Source of the DNA: Streptomyces sp. NBC_01142
GTDB lineage: Bacteria; Actinomycetota; Actinomycetes; Streptomycetales; Streptomycetaceae
Direction of reading: 5' to 3'
Length of the DNA stretch: 64,000 nt
Assembly (NCBI RefSeq): GCF_026341125.1
Contig: NZ_JAPEOR010000003.1
Span: 868,001 to 932,000, forward strand
Position 1 is the first letter of the stretch. Each line of letters opens with the position of its first letter. Of this stretch, positions 16,854-24,251 are shown piece by piece. The notes beneath the pieces were generated by a model. The model had not been told where the DNA came from. It saw nothing but the letters and a program-made list of their open reading frames with translations, and searched no databases. Made by a program: the position numbers and the translations under genes.

Positions 16854-18638
16854 ATGGCACCGACGACGAAGGCGGCCGGCGACGGCAGCGGCCTGGTGGA
16901 GATGGCCTGGGATCCGATCACCCGGATCGTGGGCAGTCTCGGAATCCACACAAAAATCGACTTCAAGCAGAAGCGGGTCGCGGAGTGCTACAGCACCTCG
17001 TCGGTCTTCCGCGGCTACAGCGTCTTCATGCGCGGCAAGGACCCCCGCGACGCGCACTTCATCACCAGCCGTATCTGCGGTATCTGCGGCGACAACCACG
17101 CCACCTGCTCGGTGTACGCGCAGAACATGGCGTACGGCGTGAAGCCGCCCCATCTCGCGGAATGGATCATCAACCTCGGCGAATCCGCTGAGTACATGTT
17201 CGACCACAACATCTTCCAGGAGAACCTGGTAGGGGTCGACTACTGCGAAAAGATGGTCCGCGAGACCAACCCGGGCGTCCTGGAGCTGGCCGAGCGCACC
17301 GAAGCGCCGCACGCCGGAGACCACGGCTACCGCACGATCGCCGACATCATGCGGTCGCTGAACCCCATCGAGGGCGAGTTCTACCGCGAAGCCCTCCAAG
17401 TGAGCCGCTACACCCGGGAGATGTTCTGTCTGATGGAGGGCCGCCATGTGCACCCCTCCACTCTCTACCCGGGCGGCGTGGGCACCATCGCCTCCGTCCA
17501 GCTCTTCACGGACTACCTCAGCCGCCTCATGCGCTACGTGGAGTTCATGAAGCGCGTCGTTCCCCTGCACGACGACCTGTTCGACTTCTTCTACGAGGCC
17601 CTGCCCGGGTACGAGGAGGTCGGCCGCCGGCGTGTGCTGCTCGGCTGCTGGGGAGCGCTCAACGACCCCGAGTACTGCGACTTCACGTACGCCAACATGA
17701 CCGACTGGGGACGGCGGATGTTCGTCACCCCCGGCGTCATCGTCGACGGCAAGCTGGTCACCAACGACCTTACGGAGATCAACCTCGGCATCCGGATCCT
17801 GCTGGGCAGCTCGTACTACGACGACTGGGAGGGCCAGGAGCAGTTCGTCACCCGCGACCCGCTCGGCAACCCGGTCGATCCTCGGCATCCGTGGAACCAG
17901 CACACGATCCCCGCCCCCCAGAAGCGGGACTTCAACGGCAAGTACAGCTGGGTGATGTCTCCCCGCTGGTTCGACGGCAAGGACCACCTGGCGCTGGACA
18001 CCGGCGGCGGCCCCATCGCCCGCCTGTGGTCCACCGCGCTGTCCGGGCTCGTCGACGTCGGCTACGTCAAGGCCACCGGCCACAGCGTCGTCATCAACCT
18101 GCCGCGCACGATGACCAAGCCCGAGACCACCTTCGAGTGGAAGATCCCGCGCTGGAGCAACGCACTGGAGCGCAACCGGGCCCGCACCTACTTCCAGGCC
18201 TACACCGCCGCCGTAGCGCTGCACTTCGCGGAGAAGGGGCTGGCGGAGGTCCGTGCCGGACGCACCCAGACCTGGGAGAAGTTCGAGGTTCCGGACGAGA
18301 GCATCGGCGTCGGTTTCACGGAGGCCGTCCGCGGTGTGCTCTCGCACCACATGGTCATCCGCGACGGCAAGATCGCCAACTACCACCCCTACCCGCCGAC
18401 GCCGTGGAACGCCAGTACCCGCGACTCGTTCGGAACACCCGGCCCGTACGAGGACGCCGTACAGAACACGCCGATCTTCGAGGAGAACCCGCCGGAGAAC
18501 TTCAAGGGCATCGACATCATGCGCGCAGTGCGCAGCTTCGACCCCTGTCTGCCGTGCGGCGTCCACATGTACGTGGGCGGGGGCAAGACCGTGCAGAAGA
18601 TGCATGTGCCGACCGGCCTGAGCGGCCTGGCCGGATGA
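16854..18638 (+). CDS. hhyL: Group 1h (group 5) [NiFe]-hydrogenase large subunit
   Basis: A 594-residue catalytic subunit that holds the NiFe(CN)2CO centre and oxidises H2. Both nickel-ligand motifs are present: SRICGICGDNHATC (Cys75, Cys78) and DPCLPCGVH (Cys565, Cys568). A 23-residue tail follows the final His571, which would be the usual cleavage point for the maturation endopeptidase encoded at 22054. ATG 16854 is chosen because it begins the conserved region soon afterwards (EMAWDPITRIVG); GTG 16812 is an in-frame alternative, and neither has a strong ribosome site. The stop overlaps the next start by four bases. Group 1h enzymes scavenge atmospheric H2 during dormancy. Confidence 0.95.
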   Translation: MAPTTKAAGDGSGLVEMAWDPITRIVGSLGIHTKIDFKQKRVAECYSTSSVFRGYSVFMRGKDPRDAHFITSRICGICGDNHATCSVYAQNMAYGVKPPHLAEWIINLGESAEYMFDHNIFQENLVGVDYCEKMVRETNPGVLELAERTEAPHAGDHGYRTIADIMRSLNPIEGEFYREALQVSRYTREMFCLMEGRHVHPSTLYPGGVGTIASVQLFTDYLSRLMRYVEFMKRVVPLHDDLFDFFYEALPGYEEVGRRRVLLGCWGALNDPEYCDFTYANMTDWGRRMFVTPGVIVDGKLVTNDLTEINLGIRILLGSSYYDDWEGQEQFVTRDPLGNPVDPRHPWNQHTIPAPQKRDFNGKYSWVMSPRWFDGKDHLALDTGGGPIARLWSTALSGLVDVGYVKATGHSVVINLPRTMTKPETTFEWKIPRWSNALERNRARTYFQAYTAAVALHFAEKGLAEVRAGRTQTWEKFEVPDESIGVGFTEAVRGVLSHHMVIRDGKIANYHPYPPTPWNASTRDSFGTPGPYEDAVQNTPIFEENPPENFKGIDIMRAVRSFDPCLPCGVHMYVGGGKTVQKMHVPTGLSGLAG

Positions 18639-19258
18639 GCGCGGCAGCCGCCGCCACCGCTCCGCCCGTCGGCGGGGCGGCGAGGGCGGTCAACGCGGAG
18701 GAGGCCGGGCGCCGCGTCGAGGAGGTGCTCGACCGCCTGGCAGCCACTGGTGACCAAGAGGTGTGCGCGGCGGCCGAGGAACTGGTGCGGGTCCTGATGG
18801 ACTTCTACGGCGCCGGACTGGCCCGCATCGTCACCCTGCTGGACGCCCCCGCGGCCAAGCGGCCCGGGGGCGGAACCCTGGCGGGACTGCTCGGCGACGA
18901 ACTGGTGTCGAGCCTGCTGGTCCTGCACGACGTACACCCCGAGGACACCGCCACCCGCATCGCGCGCGCCCTGGACAGCGTGCGCAGCCACCCCGCCGAG
19001 GTGGTGGACTTCGACGACGCCACCGGCACGCTGCGCCTGCGGTCCTCCGGTGGCGAGGGCGAGGGCTGCGGCTGCCCGAGCACCGGCGCGACGGCCCAGC
19101 AGGCAGTCGAGGACGCCCTGTCCTGCTTCGCGCCGGAGGTGACCACAGTGGAACTGGAACCGGCCGCCACCTCCCGGGAGCCGGCTCTGCTCCAGATCGG
19201 AACCCGTCCGCCCACCGGCACCGCCGCCCCCGGACCGGCCTCGGCGAAGGCGCTGTGA
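18635..19258 (+). CDS. NifU-like C-terminal domain protein of the hydrogenase operon
   Basis: A 207-residue protein. The first 120 residues are helical and Ala/Glu-rich with no recognised fold. Residues 125-180 resemble the NifU/Nfu scaffold domain (DFDDATGTLRLRSSGGEGEGC, then PSTGATAQQAVEDALSCFAP and EVTTVELE). The usual Cys-x-x-Cys is replaced by Cys145-Gly-Cys147-Pro, so cluster binding may differ from normal Nfu. Its place after hhyL, with a 4-base ATGA overlap, suggests a dedicated role in loading or repairing iron-sulfur clusters in HhyS, or in electron transfer. This is inference from position and domain. Confidence 0.75.
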   Translation: MSAAAAATAPPVGGAARAVNAEEAGRRVEEVLDRLAATGDQEVCAAAEELVRVLMDFYGAGLARIVTLLDAPAAKRPGGGTLAGLLGDELVSSLLVLHDVHPEDTATRIARALDSVRSHPAEVVDFDDATGTLRLRSSGGEGEGCGCPSTGATAQQAVEDALSCFAPEVTTVELEPAATSREPALLQIGTRPPTGTAAPGPASAKAL

Positions 19259-19923
19259 GCGCGCCTCAGGCGTGGCCGCAGCGGCCGGGGCCCGCCCCGG
19301 AACTCCGGGGTCTGCGCCGGTTCACGGCACCCCGCCCGCCGCAACAGGAACGGTGCGAACTGTGCGGGGTGCCGGTGTCCGACGGCAGCCACCGGCATCT
19401 CGTGGACACCGAAAAGCGTTCGCTGGCGTGCGCCTGCACCCCGTGTGCCCTGCTGTTCGCGGAGCCGGGCGCCGCCGGCGGCCGCTTCCGGACGGTTCCG
19501 GACCGCTACCTGGCCGACCCCGGCCACCATCTCGAAGACAGCGCCTGGGAACTCCTGCAGATCCCGGTCAGCGTCGCCTTCTTCTTCCGCAACTCCGCGC
19601 AGGACCGGCTGGTCGCGCTCTACCCCAGCCCGGCCGGCGCGACCGAGAGCGAACTCGAGCCGTCCACCTGGCAGTCCGTACTCGGCGGCAGCCGCCTGGC
19701 AGGCCTGCTCGAACCCGACGTGGAGGCACTGCTGCTGCGCCGCTCGGACGGCCGGGCCGAGTGCTATCTGGTGCCCATCGACATCTGTTACGAGCTGGTG
19801 GGCCGAATGCGCCTGCTGTGGCAGGGATTTGACGGCGGGGCAGAGGCGCGGACCGATCTGCAGGCGTTCTTCGAGCACGTCGGGCGACGCGCCCAAGCAC
19901 CCGGGGAGGCGGGCCGGCCGTGA
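19255..19923 (+). CDS. DUF5947-type Cys-rich protein of the hydrogenase operon
   Basis: A 222-residue soluble protein. A cysteine/histidine cluster lies near the N-terminus: Cys34-x2-Cys37, His46 and His48, then Cys59, Cys61 and Cys64 (ERCELCGVPV, SHRHLVDTE, ACACTPCALLF). This could bind zinc or an iron-sulfur cluster. The rest has a mixed alpha/beta look (WELLQIPVSVAFFFRNS, YLVPIDICYELVGRMRLLW). I assign it to the DUF5947 family, known to me only as a conserved companion of actinobacterial group 1h hydrogenases. GTG 19255 overlaps the previous stop. Role unproven; an electron carrier or assembly factor is possible. Confidence 0.7.
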   Translation: MSAPQAWPQRPGPAPELRGLRRFTAPRPPQQERCELCGVPVSDGSHRHLVDTEKRSLACACTPCALLFAEPGAAGGRFRTVPDRYLADPGHHLEDSAWELLQIPVSVAFFFRNSAQDRLVALYPSPAGATESELEPSTWQSVLGGSRLAGLLEPDVEALLLRRSDGRAECYLVPIDICYELVGRMRLLWQGFDGGAEARTDLQAFFEHVGRRAQAPGEAGRP

Positions 19924-20621
19924 CAGAGTTCTCCTTCACCTGCACCGGTGTACGCGCCGACCGGTACGCCGCCGGACCCACCCTGGTCTTCCGGCTGCGC
20001 ATCACCGCGTCCCAAGACGTTCGGGTGCACGCCCTCGCCCTGCGCTGCCAGATCCGTATCGAACCGGCCCGGCGCAGCTACGACGCCCCGGAGGCCGAAC
20101 GGCTGGCGGATCTGTTCGGTGAGCGCTCACGCTGGGGCAGCACGCTCCAGCCGGTGCAGTTCGCACAGGTCTCGCTCATGGTCCCCAGCTTCACCGGAGA
20201 GACGGAGACCGATCTCGTGGTGCCCTGCACCTACGACATGGACGTCGCCGCGAGCCGGTACTTCGGCGCACTCTCGGACGGAGACGTGCCGCTGCTCATG
20301 CTCTTCTCCGGTACGGCGTTCACCGGAGCCGGCGGATTCCGTGTCGAGCCGGTGCCCTGGGACCGGGAGGCCTCCTACCGGATGCCGGTGGAGGTGTGGC
20401 AGGAGATGGTCGAGCAGCACTTTCCGGGCTGCGGCTGGATCCGGCTGCCCCGCGACACCATGGACTCGCTGCTCGCCTTCCGCTCACAAAGGGCGCTGCC
20501 GTCCTGGGAGGCGACCGTCCGCGCCCTCCTGGACGCGGCGGCCCCGCCGGACCCCCAGCCGCCGGCCCGCGCTCTGGCCGGTGCCCTGCGGCCGCGTGTC
20601 ACCGAGAGGACGGCGCCGTGA
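19920..20621 (+). CDS. DUF6084-type protein of the hydrogenase operon
   Basis: A 233-residue soluble protein starting at GTG 19920, overlapping the stop of the previous gene. The sequence has a beta-sandwich look: alternating hydrophobic strands (FSFTCTGVRAD, LVFRLRITASQDV, VHALALRCQIRIEPA, FAQVSLMVPSF, DLVVPCTYDMDV), then a helical C-terminal 60 residues. No catalytic motif, signal peptide or membrane segment. I recognise it as the DUF6084 type found with group 1h hydrogenases. Its position between the Cys-rich protein and the 479-residue unknown suggests the three act together, perhaps as a structural or docking complex. Confidence 0.65.
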   Translation: MTEFSFTCTGVRADRYAAGPTLVFRLRITASQDVRVHALALRCQIRIEPARRSYDAPEAERLADLFGERSRWGSTLQPVQFAQVSLMVPSFTGETETDLVVPCTYDMDVAASRYFGALSDGDVPLLMLFSGTAFTGAGGFRVEPVPWDREASYRMPVEVWQEMVEQHFPGCGWIRLPRDTMDSLLAFRSQRALPSWEATVRALLDAAAPPDPQPPARALAGALRPRVTERTAP

Positions 20622-22057
20622 CGACAGTCGCGTTCACTGCGGAGACGGAAGCCCGGTTCGCCACCGCCCGGCAGGTTGCCGACGCCGTCCTCTTCGAGGG
20701 CTACGTGCTGTACCCCTACCGGGCCTCGGCGGCCAAGAACCGGTTGCGCTGGCAGTTCGGGGTGCTCGTACCGCCTGCCTGGGGCGCCGAGTGCGAAGAA
20801 CACGACTTCCAGCACACCGAATGCCTGATGGAACCGAAGGCGGGCGCGACGCTGGCGGTCGAGCTGCGGTTTCTGCACGCCCGCCGGAAGACCGTGCAAC
20901 AGGCCCGCCAGGACGGCACCTTCGAAACCGTGCCCGAACTGCACCTCCACGACCGCGTCCTGGTTCCCTGGGACGAGGGCGCCGAAGAGCGCGTCGAGGT
21001 GTCCACCACCGTGGCCGGGCTGACCGGGGACGGTGTCAGCGTCCCCTTCACCCGCCCCGCCCGTGAGGAGACCGAGCCCGTCCTCGACGCGGACGGCCGG
21101 CTCGTGGGCCGCCTGGTCCGCCGCTGTGAGGAGATCAACGGCGTCGTACGGCTGTCCGCGCAGGAACTCGAAGGCCCCTACCGGGCGCTGCGGTTGACCG
21201 CGGTTGTGGAGAACACCAGCACCTGGACGCCGGACGGCGGCGGCGCCGACCGCGACGCGGCACTGCCGCACTCGCTGGTCGCCACCCACCTCCTGCTGTG
21301 CCTCAGCGCCGGCTCGTTTCTTTCGATGACCGACCCGCCCGAGTGGGCCAAGGTCTCGGTCGCCTCCTGCCGCAACCTGCACACCTGGCCGGTACTGGCC
21401 GGTGAACCCGGCCGCGCGGACCTGGTGCTGTCCTCCCCGATCATTCTGGAGGACCACCCGGCCATCGCCCCCGAGAGCCCGGGGGCGCTCTACGACGCCA
21501 CCGAGATCGACGAGATCCTCGCGCTGCGCACGGCGGCCCTCACCGACCAGGAGAAGCGCGAAGCGCGCGGGACCGACGCGAAGGCGGCCGCCGTGATCGA
21601 CCTGGCCGACTCGATGCCCCCCGAGGTACTGGAGCGCCTGCACGGAGCGGTGCGGGCCCTTCGGGAGGTCACCGAACCCGGCCCGTCGTCCCGTCAGGGC
21701 TCGCCGGACGACCTTGAGCTGTCCGACGGACACGATGTCGTCCGGCCGGACACCCCGTGGTGGGATCCGGCCGGTGACGCCACCGTGGACCCGGCCCGCG
21801 ACCAGGTCCTCGTCGACGGCCGGCAGGTGGGCCCGGGCAGCCGCGTGCTGCTGCAACCGGGCCTGCGCCGGAGCGACGCACAGGACCTGTTCCTGCGGGG
21901 CCGCAGCGCGCAGGTCGAAGCCGTACTGCACGATGTGGACGGGGGAGTGCACCTGGCGGTGACCGTCGAGGGTGACCCCGGGGCCGACATCCGCCGCGAG
22001 CAGGGACGCTTCCTTTACTTCCAGCCCGACGAAGTCGCACTCCTGGAGGACGTATGA
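20618..22057 (+). CDS. Conserved-context protein of unknown function in the hydrogenase operon
   Basis: A 479-residue soluble protein with no family I can name. GTG 20618 overlaps the previous stop and its own stop overlaps the endopeptidase start. The N-terminal 100 residues include YVLYPYRASAAKNRLRWQFG and a Cys/His patch (GAECEEHDFQHTECLME). The middle contains HSLVATHLLLCLSAGSFLSM and DPPEWAKVSVASCRNLHTWP. The C-terminus has a linker followed by a small beta-rich domain. No nucleotide-binding loop or redox motif is obvious. Its strict embedding in the operon argues for a dedicated hydrogenase role. Confidence 0.75.
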   Translation: MTTVAFTAETEARFATARQVADAVLFEGYVLYPYRASAAKNRLRWQFGVLVPPAWGAECEEHDFQHTECLMEPKAGATLAVELRFLHARRKTVQQARQDGTFETVPELHLHDRVLVPWDEGAEERVEVSTTVAGLTGDGVSVPFTRPAREETEPVLDADGRLVGRLVRRCEEINGVVRLSAQELEGPYRALRLTAVVENTSTWTPDGGGADRDAALPHSLVATHLLLCLSAGSFLSMTDPPEWAKVSVASCRNLHTWPVLAGEPGRADLVLSSPIILEDHPAIAPESPGALYDATEIDEILALRTAALTDQEKREARGTDAKAAAVIDLADSMPPEVLERLHGAVRALREVTEPGPSSRQGSPDDLELSDGHDVVRPDTPWWDPAGDATVDPARDQVLVDGRQVGPGSRVLLQPGLRRSDAQDLFLRGRSAQVEAVLHDVDGGVHLAVTVEGDPGADIRREQGRFLYFQPDEVALLEDV

Positions 22058-22602
22058 GCCTTCCCCCGCACGAGAGCGCGCGGACTCTGGTCGCCGGCGT
22101 GGGCAACATCTTTCTCGGCGACGACGGCTTCGGCGTCGAGACGGTGCGCCGGCTGGCCGAGGAACGGCTGCCCGAGCACGTCGAGGTCGTGGACATCGGC
22201 GTACGGGGCGTACACCTGGCGTACCAGCTACTGGACGGATACGACACGCTCGTCCTGGTCGACGCCACCGCACGCGGCGGCGAGCCCGGAACGCTGTATC
22301 TGATCGACGCCGGCACGCCCGGCGGAATCGAACCGCAGGACGCAGTGCTCGACGGCCACCGTATGTCCCCCGACGCGGTCCTGGCACTGCTGGACACCCT
22401 GTGCGCCGGCACCGGCGGGATCCCGCCCCGGCGCAGGCTGGTGGTGGGATGCGAACCCGCCTGTGTCGAGGAGGGAATCGGTATCAGCCCGCCGGTGGCC
22501 GCCGCAGTACCGGAAGCCGTACGACTGGTCCTGGGCATTGTGCGGGACGGCGAGCAGGAAGCGCCCGCGCAGCGGGCTGCGGCCGGACCGGCCGCGAAGT
22601 GA
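22054..22602 (+). CDS. [NiFe]-hydrogenase maturation endopeptidase (HyaD/HupD family)
   Basis: A 182-residue endopeptidase that trims the C-terminus of the large subunit once the active site is assembled. The family signature GVGNIFLGDDGFGVETVRRL (residues 15-34) supplies one nickel-sensing acidic residue. A second acidic site is in VVDIGVRGVHLAY and the conserved His in LDGHRMSPD. The substrate is presumably HhyL after His571 (inferred). ATG 22054 overlaps the previous stop by four bases. The last 25 residues are an Ala/Glu-rich extension without conservation clues. Confidence 0.9.
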   Translation: MSLPPHESARTLVAGVGNIFLGDDGFGVETVRRLAEERLPEHVEVVDIGVRGVHLAYQLLDGYDTLVLVDATARGGEPGTLYLIDAGTPGGIEPQDAVLDGHRMSPDAVLALLDTLCAGTGGIPPRRRLVVGCEPACVEEGIGISPPVAAAVPEAVRLVLGIVRDGEQEAPAQRAAAGPAAK

Positions 22603-22612
22603 GGAGAAGACC

Positions 22613-22723
22613 ATGAACAAGTCCGTCATCGGCGGCGCTGCCGCTGCTGCCGCCGCTCTCGCCGCCGTAGTGAAGCAGGTGCTGCCCGACCTCAGGCGCT
22701 ACCTGCGTATGCGGCGGATGTGA
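22613..22723 (+). CDS. DUF6893-type 36-residue small protein
   Basis: A 36-residue peptide with an excellent ribosome site (GAGGAG, then AAGACC, ATG 22613), 10 bases after the endopeptidase stop. It has an Ala/Val-rich hydrophobic half (GGAAAAAAALAAVVKQV) and a basic amphipathic end (LPDLRRYLRMRRM). This fits the DUF6893 small-protein type that I associate with actinobacterial hydrogenase loci. It is long enough for one short membrane-inserted helix, so it could tether the otherwise soluble hydrogenase to the membrane or bind the large complex. It is easily missed by gene callers. Confidence 0.75.
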   Translation: MNKSVIGGAAAAAAALAAVVKQVLPDLRRYLRMRRM

Positions 22724-22862
22724 TGCTGCCCCTGCCACGGGCCGCAGGGTTGTCCCCGCCGCGGGTCGCTTGGCTGCACCGAATGGCGTACGCGGGCCGG
22801 GGCGTCGGCGAGCCAGAACGGCTGCCCGCGTACCCCGCCGTGTAATGGAGCCGACCGGACAG

Positions 22863-22903
22863 GCCGCACCGCCCAGCGAGCCCCCCCACAGGGCGGGTGC
22901 GGC
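22863..22903 (+). terminator. Hairpin between the hydrogenase and hyp gene sets
   Basis: GCCGCACCGCCC (22863-22874) pairs with GGGCGGGTGCGGC (22891-22903) with one bulged base and a 16-base C-rich loop, in the only sizeable gap (235 bases) between hhyS and hypE. It may terminate or attenuate the structural transcript before hypA. No T-run follows. Confidence 0.4.
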
Positions 22904-22958
22904 GTCCACCGGTCCCATGGCGGTCGACGGCGATCGGCCTCTGCCAGAACGGAGACCG

Positions 22959-23348
22959 ATGCACGAGATGTCCATCGCGCTGGCTGTCGTCGGCCAGGTG
23001 GAGGAGGCGGCCGCACACGCCGGCGGCGTCACCGCGGTCACGTCCGTACGACTCCAGGTGGGCGAGCTGGCCGGAGTCGTCCCCGACGCACTGTCCTTCT
23101 GCTTCGAACTGGCCTGCGCCGGGACCGTGCTGGAAGGCGCCGAACTGGTCGCGGAACCTGTGCCGGGCCGTGCCCGCTGCGAGCCGTGCGCGGACGAATG
23201 GGCGGTCGGCATGCCCCCCCAACTGTGCTGCCCCCTGTGCGGGGAGGCGACTGCAGAGCTGCTCTCGGGCCGTGAGCTGCAGATCGTCAGCGTGCGCTGG
23301 GAAGACGGCCCGGCGCACACCCGCGAACCGATCTCCGAGGAGTGCTGA
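22959..23348 (+). CDS. hypA: HypA nickel metallochaperone
   Basis: A 129-residue protein that delivers nickel to the hydrogenase large subunit with HypB. The N-terminal MHEMSIA gives His2, the essential nickel ligand, which fixes the start at ATG 22959 (GGAG 4 bases upstream) against longer in-frame starts. The zinc site is formed by CEPC and CPLC (residues about 75-100) in the sequence CEPCADEW...CCPLCGEATAEL. An extended C-terminal tail (HTREPISEEC) makes it somewhat longer than the usual ~113 residues. It leads the hypABFCDE series, hypB starting 3 bases after its stop. Confidence 0.95.
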   Translation: MHEMSIALAVVGQVEEAAAHAGGVTAVTSVRLQVGELAGVVPDALSFCFELACAGTVLEGAELVAEPVPGRARCEPCADEWAVGMPPQLCCPLCGEATAELLSGRELQIVSVRWEDGPAHTREPISEEC

Positions 23349-23351
23349 ACC

Positions 23352-24251
23352 ATGTGCCGTGTGGTCGACCTGCAGCAGGCGGTACTCGCCAAGAACGATG
23401 AGACCGCGCAAACGCTGCGCGCCGAACTGGCAGCCCGCGGTACCACGGTGGTCAACCTCCTCTCCAGCCCCGGCAGCGGGAAGACAGCCCTGCTGGAACG
23501 CGAACTGCTCCTGGCACGTGAGAGGGGGGTGCCGGTCGCCGCCCTGACCGCCGACCTTGCCACCGAGAACGACGCCGTGCGACTGGCCCGCTCCGGGGTG
23601 CCGGTCAAGCAGGTGCTCACCGACGGGCTGTGCCACCTCGAGGCCGGGATGCTGGGCCGGCACCTGGCGGGGTGGCTGCCCGAAGGCACCCGACTGCTGT
23701 TCGTGGAGAACGTCGGCAACCTGGTCTGCCCGGCCTCCTACGACCTCGGCGAGGCCCTGAGGGTCGTGCTCGCGTCGGTGACCGAGGGGGAGGACAAGCC
23801 GCTGAAGTACCCCACTGCCTTCGGTCTGGCACATCTGGTGGTGGTCACCAAGACCGACATCGCGGGTGCCGTCGAGTTCGACGAAGCGGCGTTCCGGGCG
23901 AATGTCGCGCAGGTCAACCCCGGGGTGGAGGTGCTCCTGACCTCCGCGCGCGCAGGTCAGGGAGCGGGTGCGCTGCTCGAGCGGGCGATGGCGGTGGCGG
24001 ACGGCGGCGCGGTCCACGCGCCGGTCATGGCCCGGCAGCAGCACGATCACCACCACCACGGTCACCACCACCACGAGGACGGTCACCACGAGGACGGTCA
24101 CGACGAGGACGGTCACCACCGGGACCGTCACGACAGGGACGGTCACGACGGGGACGGTACGCACACTCACGTACATCCCCACCCGGACGAGTCCCGGTCC
24201 CGGACCTTCACGGCCACCGCCCCCGGCGCTGTGGCCCAGACTCGCTCGTGA
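23352..24251 (+). CDS. hypB: HypB GTPase with C-terminal histidine-rich tail
   Basis: A 299-residue GTPase for nickel insertion. The P-loop is SPGSGKT (residues 39-45), switch-region TADLATENDAVRL follows and the specificity motif VVTKTDIAG lies near residue 165. The metal site at the dimer interface is indicated by DGLCHLEAGML. From about residue 230 there is a run rich in His with Asp/Gly (HDHHHHGHHHH, then repeated HHEDG-type units) ending at about residue 277, probably a nickel store. In well-known HypB proteins this tract sits at the N-terminus, so its C-terminal position is unusual. The stop overlaps hypF. Confidence 0.95.
   Translation: MCRVVDLQQAVLAKNDETAQTLRAELAARGTTVVNLLSSPGSGKTALLERELLLARERGVPVAALTADLATENDAVRLARSGVPVKQVLTDGLCHLEAGMLGRHLAGWLPEGTRLLFVENVGNLVCPASYDLGEALRVVLASVTEGEDKPLKYPTAFGLAHLVVVTKTDIAGAVEFDEAAFRANVAQVNPGVEVLLTSARAGQGAGALLERAMAVADGGAVHAPVMARQQHDHHHHGHHHHEDGHHEDGHDEDGHHRDRHDRDGHDGDGTHTHVHPHPDESRSRTFTATAPGAVAQTRS

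Noticed and set aside
16689..18605. A 638-codon minus-strand frame opposite hhyL
   Set aside because: Fully antisense to a hydrogenase large subunit with both nickel motifs; no motifs of its own.
20375..22387. A 670-codon minus-strand frame in the hydrogenase operon
   Set aside because: Crosses three overlapping plus-strand genes and shows only GC-rich antisense composition.
22770..22958. Extended N-terminus for HypA
   Set aside because: HypA needs MHE at the very N-terminus for nickel binding; the upstream frame is Pro/Ala-rich and contains the hairpin.
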